NCBI RefSeq assembly: GCF_028649475.1
Contig: NZ_JAQSIP010000001.1
Coordinates: 1-64,000, forward strand
Reading direction: 5' to 3'
DNA: 64,000 nucleotides
Source: Curvibacter cyanobacteriorum
GTDB lineage: Bacteria; Pseudomonadota; Gammaproteobacteria; Burkholderiales; Burkholderiaceae_C
Both the position numbers and the translations under genes were made by a program. Shown piece by piece: positions 9,797-17,416 of this stretch. Position 1 is the first letter of the stretch; each line of letters starts with the position of its first letter. The notes beneath the pieces were generated by a model that searched no databases, had not been told where the DNA came from, and worked only from the letters and a program-made list of their open reading frames with translations.

Positions 9797-11767
9797 TCAG
9801 CGCCCGCGCAGGAACAGGCTGTCGAGCTCGCGCAGCGTGAGCTGGCGCCAGGTCGGGCGACCGTGGTTGCACTGGTCGGATCGCTCGGTTTCTTCCATCT
9901 GGCGCAGCAGTGCGTTCATTTCATCGAGCGTCAGGCGGCGGTTGGCGCGCACGGCACCGTGGCAGGCCATGGTGGCCAGCAGCTCGTTGCGCGCGCGCTG
10001 CACCACCGTGCTGGCATCGTGCTGGCCCAGTTCGGCGAGCACACTGCGCGCCAACTCGACCGCATCACCCTGGGCCAGCGTGCTGGGGACGGCCCGCACC
10101 GCCAGCGTCTTGGGCGAGAAGTGCACGACCTCCAGGCCCAGCGTGGCCAGCGTGTCGGCGCATTCTTCGGCCGTGGCCACCTCTTGCGGGGTGGCCGCGA
10201 AGGTGGCGGGGATCAGCAGGGGCTGGCTCGACAGCGGCGCGACGTCGATCTGCGATTTGAGCCGCTCATACACGATGCGTTCGTGGGCCGCATGCATGTC
10301 GACGATCACCAGGCCATGGGCGTTCTCGGCCAGGATGTAGACCCCCTGCAACTGCGCGATCGCGCGGCCCAGGGGCCAGTTGTCCTGCGTGGGCGGCAGG
10401 CCCACGGGGGCCGGCACCGGCGGCAGGCTGGCCTGGTTGAACAGCGGCGGGGCCGACGTGGCCGGCGCTGGGCCCCAAGCGCCGCCGCGGGCCTGGCCAA
10501 AGGCCTGCGGCGCCAGTCCCGCCTCGTTGGCGCCGGGAACACCGGGTTGCCACAGGGCCCCGAGGTCGCTGACGCGGTGGCCCACCGGCTCTTGGCCAAA
10601 GCCCATGCCGGCCTGGGTCCAGTGCGCGTTGAAGGCGGCAGGGCCCGGGCCTGGCGACGGGTTCAGGGTCAGACCCGGTTGGGCCTGCGCCGCGGTGCTG
10701 CCGTCGGGGCCCTGGGCCGCGGCTTCCGCGGCGGCCGCTGCCAGGGCAGCCCGTGGCGCGGCCAAGGCGTTCTCGACCGCGTAGCGCACGGCCTGGTGCA
10801 CCTCGCGGCTTTCGCGAAAGCGCACCTCGATCTTGGTCGGGTGCACGTTGACGTCGACCCGGGTGGGGTCGATCTCCACCGTCAGCGCGTAAATCGGCTG
10901 GCGGTGGCCATGCAGGATGTCCTCGTAGGCGCTGCGGGCGGCGTGGGTCAGCACCTTGTCGCGCACGTAGCGGCCGTTGACATAGCAAAACTGGTGGTCC
11001 GCGCGCGAGCGTGCGGCGTCCGGCACACCGGCACGGCCGCTCACCCGCACCGGGCCGACGTTGTAGTGGACGGCCACCGACTGGCTCAAAAAGTCCTCCC
11101 CCAGCACATCGGCCAGGCGCCGGTCGTGGGCTTCGGGGCCATGGCAGGCGCGCCATTGCTCGACCAGTTTGCCCTCGTGCCAGATGGCAAAGCCCACATC
11201 GGGCCGGGCCAGCGCGTGGCGGCGCACCGATTCCACGCAGTGGGCCAGTTCGGTGGCATCGGATTTGAGGAACTTGCGCCGGGCCGGGGTCGAGAAAAAC
11301 AGCTCCTTCACCTCCACCGTGGTGCCCGTGGCGCGGGCGGCCGGTTTGATCTCGCCGGTGCGGGCGTCCAGCATGAAGGCCGTGGCCTGGCCCTCGGGGC
11401 GCGACAGCACCGCCATCTCGGACACCGAGGCGATGGCGGCCAGCGCCTCGCCCCGAAAGCCCATGGTGCCCACCGACTCGAGGTCGTTGAGGCTCTGGAT
11501 CTTGCTGGTGGCGTGGCGCTTGAGGGCCACCGGCAGTTCGTCGTGGGGGATGCCGATGCCGTCGTCTTCGACCGAGATCAGGCGCACGCCCCCGGCCAGC
11601 AGGCGCAGTGTGATCTGCCGGGCGCCGGCGTCCAGCGCGTTGTCCACCAACTCACGCACCACCGAGGCAGGGCGCTCGACCACCTCGCCGGCAGCGATCT
11701 GGCTGATGAGTTCGTCGGGTAGCTCCCGGATGGGGCGGCGGGCTGGGGCAGTCTGGAGGTCGTTCAC
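9797..11767 (-). CDS. mutL: DNA mismatch repair protein MutL, endonuclease type
   Basis: MutL couples MutS mismatch recognition to strand incision. At 656 residues it has the GHKL ATPase with ELVDNALDAGA, DDGIGI and GFRGEAL, then TKIEVRFRE, a disordered Ala/Pro linker at about 345-440, and a C-terminal dimerisation domain. The C-domain keeps the metal-binding nuclease motif DMHAAHERIVYE and the zinc-site motifs ACHGAVRAN and CNHGRPTW. That is the form found in bacteria without MutH/Dam-directed repair. Start is the GTG at 11767: a TAAAAT box ends 6 bases before it, suggesting a leaderless mRNA. Confidence 0.97.
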   Translation of the reverse strand: MNDLQTAPARRPIRELPDELISQIAAGEVVERPASVVRELVDNALDAGARQITLRLLAGGVRLISVEDDGIGIPHDELPVALKRHATSKIQSLNDLESVGTMGFRGEALAAIASVSEMAVLSRPEGQATAFMLDARTGEIKPAARATGTTVEVKELFFSTPARRKFLKSDATELAHCVESVRRHALARPDVGFAIWHEGKLVEQWRACHGPEAHDRRLADVLGEDFLSQSVAVHYNVGPVRVSGRAGVPDAARSRADHQFCYVNGRYVRDKVLTHAARSAYEDILHGHRQPIYALTVEIDPTRVDVNVHPTKIEVRFRESREVHQAVRYAVENALAAPRAALAAAAAEAAAQGPDGSTAAQAQPGLTLNPSPGPGPAAFNAHWTQAGMGFGQEPVGHRVSDLGALWQPGVPGANEAGLAPQAFGQARGGAWGPAPATSAPPLFNQASLPPVPAPVGLPPTQDNWPLGRAIAQLQGVYILAENAHGLVIVDMHAAHERIVYERLKSQIDVAPLSSQPLLIPATFAATPQEVATAEECADTLATLGLEVVHFSPKTLAVRAVPSTLAQGDAVELARSVLAELGQHDASTVVQRARNELLATMACHGAVRANRRLTLDEMNALLRQMEETERSDQCNHGRPTWRQLTLRELDSLFLRGR

Positions 11768-11773
11768 CCTCGG

Positions 11774-11779
11774 ATTTTA
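11774..11779 (-). promoter_or_regulatory. -10 box of mutL, leaderless geometry
   Basis: TAAAAT on the minus strand (5 of 6 to consensus), 6 bases before the GTG of mutL. No clear -35. The transcript would start at or next to the start codon. Confidence 0.5.
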
Positions 11780-11869
11780 GAGGCCGCGCGCTCAGCCCGG
11801 TGCCGCGCGGGGGCATGTCACGCGGTGGGCATCGGCTGACGTCATAATCGGTCGCCCAAAAGGAGCCCC

Positions 11870-12529
11870 ATGGAAATCATTGCCGTCCTGATCGACTTCA
11901 TCGTGCACGTCGACAAGCACCTCGAATACTTTGTCCAGAACCACGGTGTCTGGGTCTATGCGCTGCTGTTTGCCATTGTCTTTGTCGAGACGGGCCTGGT
12001 GGTGATGCCCTTCCTGCCCGGTGACTCGCTGCTTTTCATCGTGGGCGCCATGGGAGGCGCCGGTCTGCTGAACCTGCCGTTGGCCTGCGCCATCCTGATC
12101 GTGGCGGCCATCCTGGGTGACCAGTGCAACTACCAGATCGGGCGCTTCTTCGGCCCCCGCGTCTTCCAGTGGGAGAACTCCCGCTTCTTCAACAAGCAGG
12201 CCTTCAACCAGGCCCATGCGTTTTACGAGCGTTGGGGGGGCATCACCATCATCGCGGCGCGTTTCATGCCGTTCATTCGTACGTTTGCGCCGTTTGTGGC
12301 CGGTGTGGCCGAGATGACGCGCAGCCGCTTCACGGCCTACAACGTGGCGGGCGCGCTGATCTGGGTGCTGGGCGTGTGCACCATCGGCTACCTGTTCGGC
12401 AACCTGCCCTGGGTGCGCCAGCATTTCGAAAAGATCATCTGGGCCATGATCATCCTGCCCGGCCTGCCCGCGCTGTGGGCCGCCTGGCGCAGCCGCCGCT
12501 CGGGCGCTGCCGCCCGCGCCCAGGGCTGA
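11870..12529 (+). CDS. DedA family membrane protein
   Basis: A 219-residue inner-membrane protein of the DedA/SNARE-associated family, proposed to move undecaprenyl phosphate or phospholipids across the membrane. Visible hallmarks are the re-entrant motif FVETGLVVMPFLPGDSLLF (about residues 38-56), GDQCNYQIGR, and the second re-entrant motif ARFMPFIRTFAPFVAG with its conserved arginines. AAGGAG lies 5 bases before the ATG, and a CATAAT box lies about 20 bases further upstream. It is divergent from mutL. The exact lipid substrate cannot be read from sequence. Confidence 0.93.
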   Translation: MEIIAVLIDFIVHVDKHLEYFVQNHGVWVYALLFAIVFVETGLVVMPFLPGDSLLFIVGAMGGAGLLNLPLACAILIVAAILGDQCNYQIGRFFGPRVFQWENSRFFNKQAFNQAHAFYERWGGITIIAARFMPFIRTFAPFVAGVAEMTRSRFTAYNVAGALIWVLGVCTIGYLFGNLPWVRQHFEKIIWAMIILPGLPALWAAWRSRRSGAAARAQG

Positions 12530-12565
12530 CCCGCCGCCGCCGCTCCCTCAGGGTAAATCTGCACT

Positions 12566-12588
12566 AGCCCACTGATCATCAGTGGGCT
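12566..12588. promoter_or_regulatory. 23-bp perfect dyad upstream of oxygenase genes
   Basis: AGCCCACTGAT (12566-12576) and ATCAGTGGGCT (12578-12588) are perfect inverted repeats around a single base, 43 bases before the oxygenase start. No T-tract follows, so an operator for a dimeric repressor or activator is more likely than a terminator for dedA. Which protein binds it is unknown. Confidence 0.55.
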
Positions 12589-12631
12589 TAGTATTTGTGC
12601 TCAGCCTTCTTGATGACCAGGAGCGAGACAC

Positions 12632-13969
12632 ATGAGCGCAGCCTGTGGGCCGTCGGCGGCCCCGCCTTTCGAGTGGACTGGACCGGGCTCCAGCCGCGTT
12701 CCCTTTCGCCTCTACACCGACGCCCAGTTGCACGAGCGCGAGCTGCAACGCCTGTTCTACGGCGAGCACTGGAACTACGTGGGCCTGGAAGCCGAGGTGC
12801 CCCAGCCCGGTGACTACCGCCTGAGCTGGGTCGGCGAGCGCCAGGTGATCCTGGTGCGTGACCGGGTGGCCCCCGCCGACCGCGGGCGCGACCCTGGGCT
12901 GCGCGTGGTGGAGAACCGCTGCGCCCACCGGGGCGTGCGCTTTTGCCAGGCGCCCCATGGCCGCGTGCGCAGCTTTGTGTGCCCCTACCACCAGTGGACC
13001 TACAAGCTCAATGGCGACCTGGTGGGCCTGCCGTTCAAAGACGGCGTGCGCGACGGCGACTGCGTCCACGGCGGCATGCCCGAAGGCTTTGACCTGCGGC
13101 AGCACGGCCTGACCCGCCTGCGCGTGGCCGTCCTGCATGGCCTGGTGTTTGCCACCTTCAGCGACAGCGTGGCGCCGCTGGAGGACTACCTGGGTCCCCA
13201 GATCATGCCCTGGCTGGACCGCCTGTTCCTGCGCCCCGAGGGGCAGGCCAAGCTGACCCTGCTGGGCTACAACCGGCAGCGCATTCCGGGCAACTGGAAG
13301 CTGATGATGGAGAACATCAAGGACCCGTACCACCCGGGTCTGCTGCACACCTGGTTTGTCACCTTCGGGCTTTGGCGCGCCGACCAGAAGTCCCGCATGG
13401 TGATGGACGCGCACGGGCGCCACGCGGTCATGGTGTCGCGCCGCAACGAGGGCGGCCAGGCCGCGGTGACCGAGGGGGTGAGCTCGTTCAAGGCCAACAT
13501 GAGCCTGGCCGATCCGCGCCTGCTCGATGTGGTGACCGAGCCCTGGTGGACGGTGCCCGACCCGGCCCACCCGGGTCAGACCATCACGCCGACGGTGACC
13601 ATGATGACCCTGTTCCCGGGTTTGATCGTGCAGCAGCAGGTCAACTCGCTGTCGACCCGCCACATCGTGCCGCGGGGCCCGGGCGAATTTGACTTTGTCT
13701 GGACCCATTTCGGCTTTGCCGACGACAGCCCCGAGATGACCCAGCGCCGCCTGCGGCAGGCCAACTTGTTCGGGCCCGCAGGGTATGTCAGCGCCGACGA
13801 TGGCGAGGTGATCGAGTTCAGCCAGCAGGGCTTCGAGCAGGGCCCCCGCGATGCCACCACCCTGTGCGAACTCGGTGGCACGGGCACCGAGATGACCGAG
13901 CACATGGTCACCGAAACCTTGATCCGCAGCCTCTACGCCTATTGGCAGAAAGCGATGGACCCGGCATGA
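12632..13969 (+). CDS. Aromatic ring-hydroxylating dioxygenase, alpha subunit (salicylate 5-hydroxylase / anthranilate dioxygenase type)
   Basis: A 445-residue catalytic subunit of a Rieske oxygenase. The Rieske ligands are CAHRG and CPYHQW (C-x-H...C-x2-H) at about residues 93-118. The non-heme iron site follows in ENIKDPYHPGLLHTW, with the usual D-x2-H-x4-H spacing. The opening GPGSSRVPFRLYT and the QVNSLSTRH and ETLIRSLYAYW segments recall NagG-type salicylate 5-hydroxylase; I do not assign the substrate. CAGGAGCG precedes the ATG. The next gene is the small subunit. No ferredoxin or reductase component is adjacent. Confidence 0.88.
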   Translation: MSAACGPSAAPPFEWTGPGSSRVPFRLYTDAQLHERELQRLFYGEHWNYVGLEAEVPQPGDYRLSWVGERQVILVRDRVAPADRGRDPGLRVVENRCAHRGVRFCQAPHGRVRSFVCPYHQWTYKLNGDLVGLPFKDGVRDGDCVHGGMPEGFDLRQHGLTRLRVAVLHGLVFATFSDSVAPLEDYLGPQIMPWLDRLFLRPEGQAKLTLLGYNRQRIPGNWKLMMENIKDPYHPGLLHTWFVTFGLWRADQKSRMVMDAHGRHAVMVSRRNEGGQAAVTEGVSSFKANMSLADPRLLDVVTEPWWTVPDPAHPGQTITPTVTMMTLFPGLIVQQQVNSLSTRHIVPRGPGEFDFVWTHFGFADDSPEMTQRRLRQANLFGPAGYVSADDGEVIEFSQQGFEQGPRDATTLCELGGTGTEMTEHMVTETLIRSLYAYWQKAMDPA

Positions 13970-14580
13970 GCACCCCCGTCCCCGGCGCGCCCCTGGTGGC
14001 CGCATCCACCTCTGCGACCGCTCCAACCGCCCCAACCGCCCCAACCGCCCCAACCGCGCGGGCGCCGCAGATCGGCTGGCCCAGCGCCAGTCAGCAAGCC
14101 TGGCAGTGGTCGGTCGACCAGTTCAACGTGGCCTACGCTGCGGTGCTGGACCAGAAGCAGTTCGAGCAATGGCCCGACTTCTTTGTGCCCCAAGGCTTCT
14201 ACCAGGTGCAATCGCGTGAGAACTTCGAGCGCCAATGGCCGCTGGCCCTGCTGGCGCTCGAAGGGCAGGGCATGTTGCGCGATCGCGTCTACGGCATCAC
14301 GCAGACCATCTACCACGCGCCCTACACCATGCGCCATGTGCTGTCACCGGCACGCCTGACGCTGCCGCAACCTGACGCCCCGGCCGAACAACAGGCCGTG
14401 GTGCGCGCCGAGACGGCATTTGCGGTGTTCCGCAACCGGCCCAGCCAGGTGAGCGAGGTCTACAGCGTGGGGCGCTACCTCGACGAGTTTGTCGCCACGG
14501 GCGAGGGCTTGAGGTTGCAAAGCCGACGCTGCATTGTGGATGGCGACACGGTGCTGAACTCGCTGATCTATCCGCTCTGA
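13966..14580 (+). CDS. Aromatic ring-hydroxylating dioxygenase, beta subunit
   Basis: A 204-residue small subunit with the SnoaL-like cone fold expected for a hydroxylase beta subunit (FEQWPDFFVPQGFYQV..., RAETAFAVFRNR, GRYLDEF, RCIVDGDTVLNSLIYPL). The ATG overlaps the alpha-subunit stop as ATGA, so translation is coupled. The first 35 or so residues are a low-complexity Ala/Thr/Pro tail absent from usual beta subunits, encoded by a 9-bp tandem repeat. Confidence 0.85.
   Translation: MSTPVPGAPLVAASTSATAPTAPTAPTAPTARAPQIGWPSASQQAWQWSVDQFNVAYAAVLDQKQFEQWPDFFVPQGFYQVQSRENFERQWPLALLALEGQGMLRDRVYGITQTIYHAPYTMRHVLSPARLTLPQPDAPAEQQAVVRAETAFAVFRNRPSQVSEVYSVGRYLDEFVATGEGLRLQSRRCIVDGDTVLNSLIYPL
14017..14058 (+). 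repeat. 9-bp tandem repeat in beta-subunit N-terminus
   Basis: Four to five copies of a 9-mer close to ACCGCCCCA run in frame, encoding repeated Thr-Ala-Pro. Three copies are identical. Copy number could vary without changing the reading frame. Confidence 0.8.
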
Positions 14581-14676
14581 GGGCCGGAGCCAGCCCCGGG
14601 ATCACGCCCGCCGGACCGCGCAGGCTGCAGGCCTGAAGCGAGCGGCCTGGGGTCCTGGGGGGCGCGGTGGCGCCCA

Positions 14677-15012
14677 TCAGCGACGCGGCTTGCGGCTCAG
14701 TTCGTTGCCGACCACGGCCCCGGCGGCGGCCCCGGCCACCGTGCCCAAGGTGCTGCCGAACAGCACGCTGCCCGTGGCACCCCCCACCACGGCGCCGGCC
14801 GCGGTGCCCAATTGCTGGTGGGTCGGACGCGAGGCGCAGGCACCCAGCGTCAGGCTCAGGGCCAGCACCGCGAGCACGCTGGCGCTGCGCGCCAGGCCGC
14901 TCCGGGGGGCGGGGGGGGGGGCATGGGGGCGACCCGTGCCAGCGGTGTCGCCCCGGACGGCGCAGGAGGCCGAGGGGTTGGCGGCACAGGGGGAATGGAT
15001 CGATGGGCTCAT
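14677..15012 (-). CDS. Glycine-zipper outer-membrane lipoprotein
   Basis: A 111-residue protein with a hydrophobic stretch (SVLAVLALSLTL) ending in the lipobox LGAC, then a glycine-zipper segment GTAAGAVVGGATGSVLFG...GAAAGAVVGNEL, as in OsmB/SlyB-like small lipoproteins. The ATG at 15012 is preceded by GAGGAG at good distance. It puts the lipobox unusually far in, near residue 58, after a Pro-rich N-region containing an 11-base homopolymer. A GTG nearer the signal would give a normal lipoprotein signal, so the long N-region may be an artefact or a variable switch. Function is unknown; family members respond to envelope stress. Confidence 0.7.
   Translation of the reverse strand: MSPSIHSPCAANPSASCAVRGDTAGTGRPHAPPPAPRSGLARSASVLAVLALSLTLGACASRPTHQQLGTAAGAVVGGATGSVLFGSTLGTVAGAAAGAVVGNELSRKPRR
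14911..14921. repeat. 11-base G homopolymer (poly-C on coding strand)
   Basis: Eleven G in a row, with six more G just before it after one C. It lies inside the lipoprotein reading frame, between the supported start codon and the signal segment, so a one-base slip would shift the frame. Confidence 0.9.
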
Positions 15013-15269
15013 GTTGAATCTCCTCAAAAGCACAAACCGGTGGTTGACCGGGCGAGGCCCGGGGAGAACCGCGTCCGGATGACGCGTTCAGTCGACACAA
15101 CCAACCGTTTGTCGGTATCGAGAATAGACCGCCCTGGCCTCTCGTGCGTGTTTCAGTTGCTACCAAATGTGTGCACCGCACGGCGTCGCACCGCAACGAG
15201 CGGTGCCGTGCAGTGCACTGCACTGCTGTCGAAGCGGGGCCATCGCCCGGGCCATGCGGTGCCGGCGCT

Positions 15270-16856
15270 TCAGGTGCTGCGGTTGCGGGCCAGTGGCGGG
15301 TTGCGGGAGAAATAGCGCTGGATGCCGCGCATCACCGCATCGGCCAGTTGGTCCTGGTACTCGGGGCTGCGCAGGCGCGCTTCTTCTTCGGGGTTGCTGA
15401 TGAACGCCGTCTCCACCAGCACGCTGGGGATGTCGGGCGCCTTGAGCACGGCGAAACCCGCCTGCTCGACCTTGGGCTTGTGCAGCCGGCCCACTGAGCC
15501 GATCTCGTTGAGTAAGGCGCTGCCCAGTTTGAGGCTGTCGTTGATTTGGGCCGTGGTGCTCATGTCCAGCAGGGCCCGTTGCACGGTCACGTCCTGCACG
15601 CGCACATTGAGCCCGCCCACCTGGTCGGCCTTGTTTTCTTTGTCGGCCATCCAGCGTGCGGCCGAACTGGACGCGCCGCTCTGGCTCAGTGCGAACACGC
15701 TCGCGCCGCGCGCGGTGGGGGTGATGAAGGCGTCCGCGTGGATGCTGACAAACAGGTCGGCCTGCACGCGGCGGGCCTTGTCCACCCGCACATGCAGGGG
15801 CACAAAGAAGTCGGCGTCGCGCGTCATGTAGGCCCGCATCGGGCTGCCGTTCACGGTGGTGCGGTTGATGCGCTCGCGCAGCCGGTGCGCGATGCTCAGC
15901 ACCACGTCTTTTTCGCGCGTGCCCGCCGGTCCGGTGGCGCCGGGGTCTTCACCCCCGTGCCCGGGGTCGAGCGCGATAATGATCAGGCGGTCGGTGATGC
16001 CTTGGCCCTGGGCGGGCGTGCCACCGCCCGCCGGCGCCGGGGGCGCGGCGGGGGCCGTGGCGCTGGCGCTGGGGGGCGGCGGTGTGGGGTGGCCCGGGCT
16101 CAGCGCCGGGCTGGGGCGCAGCGCGGGCCCGCCAACGGCTGCGCTGCCCCCGGCCGGTGCTGGGGCGGGGGCAGGCGTGGCCGCGCCCGGGCGATGGGGT
16201 TGGCGCTGCGCGATCAGCTCCCCGAGCGGATCACCCGCGGGGGCGGCGGGGGCGGGGGGCGCGGCAGGGGCGCCTGCCACCACCGCCGGTGCCGGCAGTG
16301 GACGCGGGGCCGCGGCCCCCGCCTTGTTGTCCTGCAGGCGCTCCGCGATCAAGGCCTCCAGCGGGTCGACCTCGACCGTGGGGTACAGGTCAAACACCAG
16401 GCGGTGCTGGTAGGCCGCCACCGGGGGCAGGCTGAACACCTGGGGCAGGGCGGGCTGCTTGAGGTCGATCACCAGGCGCACCACGCCGGGCGCGTACTGG
16501 CCGACCCGGATGCCGCTGATGAAGGGGTCATCGGCTTTGACCTTGGCCACCAGCTCGCGCAGGGCCGGGTTGAGCTCGATGCCCTCCAGGTCGACCGCCA
16601 GCCGCGGCGGGTTGGCGACAAAGGTGTGCTTGGCGGTCAGCGCGCCGTCGGACTCGATGGTCACGCGGCTGTACTCGGGCGCGGGCCAGATCCGCACCGC
16701 CACGATGGTGGCGCCCCAGGCCAGCTCGCTGAGCCCCAGGCTCAGCACCAGGCTGCTGGCGCGCAGCCATTGGCGCCGGCTCATCCCGGACGGGGGCGAG
16801 GCTGGGAGCAGGGGGGGCATCGGCGCGCTGTCGGGCAGGTGGCGGGGGCGGCTCAT
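15270..16856 (-). CDS. amiC: N-acetylmuramoyl-L-alanine amidase, AmiC-like
   Basis: A periplasmic peptidoglycan amidase that splits septal murein during daughter-cell separation. It is 528 residues long. A Tat-type signal MSRRQWLRAS (about residues 25-34) leads into an AMIN septal-targeting domain, then an Ala/Pro-rich linker of roughly 100 residues. The Amidase_3 catalytic domain follows, with the zinc motif DPGHGGEDPGA, later SIHADA, and the glutamate in VLVETAFISN. The ATG overlaps the tsaE stop (ATGA), so the two are co-translated. The linker is longer than in E. coli AmiC. Product export by Tat is inferred from the twin arginine. Confidence 0.93.
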   Translation of the reverse strand: MSRPRHLPDSAPMPPLLPASPPSGMSRRQWLRASSLVLSLGLSELAWGATIVAVRIWPAPEYSRVTIESDGALTAKHTFVANPPRLAVDLEGIELNPALRELVAKVKADDPFISGIRVGQYAPGVVRLVIDLKQPALPQVFSLPPVAAYQHRLVFDLYPTVEVDPLEALIAERLQDNKAGAAAPRPLPAPAVVAGAPAAPPAPAAPAGDPLGELIAQRQPHRPGAATPAPAPAPAGGSAAVGGPALRPSPALSPGHPTPPPPSASATAPAAPPAPAGGGTPAQGQGITDRLIIIALDPGHGGEDPGATGPAGTREKDVVLSIAHRLRERINRTTVNGSPMRAYMTRDADFFVPLHVRVDKARRVQADLFVSIHADAFITPTARGASVFALSQSGASSSAARWMADKENKADQVGGLNVRVQDVTVQRALLDMSTTAQINDSLKLGSALLNEIGSVGRLHKPKVEQAGFAVLKAPDIPSVLVETAFISNPEEEARLRSPEYQDQLADAVMRGIQRYFSRNPPLARNRST

Positions 16857-17389
16857 GCGCGCAGGGCCTCCAGCAAACCGTGGCCCAGCGGGGTGCCCGC
16901 GCTCAGGTGGACCTGGCGCGGGGCCGGGGGCAGCTCAAGGTCGTCGGACGGGGGCGCGTCGGGGGCCTGTCCTTCGTCCAGTGTCAGGGTCAGCACCAGG
17001 TCGGCCACGGGCAGCACGCCCGCGGCTTTCTCGGGCCATTCGGCCAGCTTCAGCCCAGGGCTGGCAAACAGGTCGCGGAAGCCTGCGTCCTCCCATTCGC
17101 GTGGGTCGTTGAAGCGGTAGAAGTCAAAGTGCCAGATGCGCAGTGCGTTGTCGCCCTGGCCCACCTGGTGGGGTTCCACCACCGCGTAGGTGGGGCTCTT
17201 GATGCGCCCGCTCACGCCCAGCGCGCGCAGCAGGTGGCGCACCAGGGTGGTCTTGCCGGCCCCCAGGTCACCGTGCAGTTCAATGAAGGCGTTGCGCACC
17301 CCAGGCAAGGCGGCCAGGCGTTGGGCGAAGGCGGCGGTGTCGGCCTCGCAGGTCCAGCGGATCAGCTCGGCAGGCGTCGGGTGGGGCAT
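16853..17389 (-). CDS. tsaE: tRNA threonylcarbamoyladenosine biosynthesis ATPase TsaE
   Basis: TsaE is the ATPase that supports the TsaD-TsaB complex in making t6A37 in tRNA. It has 178 residues with P-loop GDLGAGKT at residues 40-47 and the family signature IKSPTYAVVEPH, followed by HFDFYR and EWPEKA. The ATG at 17389 gives the normal length; the long open frame upstream overlaps queG and has no support. The gene is co-translated with amiC. Its start codon lies only 27 bases from that of the divergent queG. Confidence 0.94.
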   Translation of the reverse strand: MPHPTPAELIRWTCEADTAAFAQRLAALPGVRNAFIELHGDLGAGKTTLVRHLLRALGVSGRIKSPTYAVVEPHQVGQGDNALRIWHFDFYRFNDPREWEDAGFRDLFASPGLKLAEWPEKAAGVLPVADLVLTLTLDEGQAPDAPPSDDLELPPAPRQVHLSAGTPLGHGLLEALRA

Positions 17390-17404
17390 GGTGGTGGGGC
17401 TTCC

Positions 17405-17410
17405 TACAAT
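17405..17410 (+). promoter_or_regulatory. -10 box of queG, leaderless geometry
   Basis: TACAAT (5 of 6 to consensus) ends 6 bases before the GTG of queG, inside the 27-base gap to the divergent tsaE. There is no room for a ribosome binding site. Confidence 0.55.
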
Positions 17411-17416
17411 TCCAGG

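Noticed and set aside
9344-11722. A rightward open frame of 792 codons overlapping fdxA and mutL
   Set aside because: It is in another frame of the ferredoxin gene and antisense to mutL, both of which have clear family motifs.
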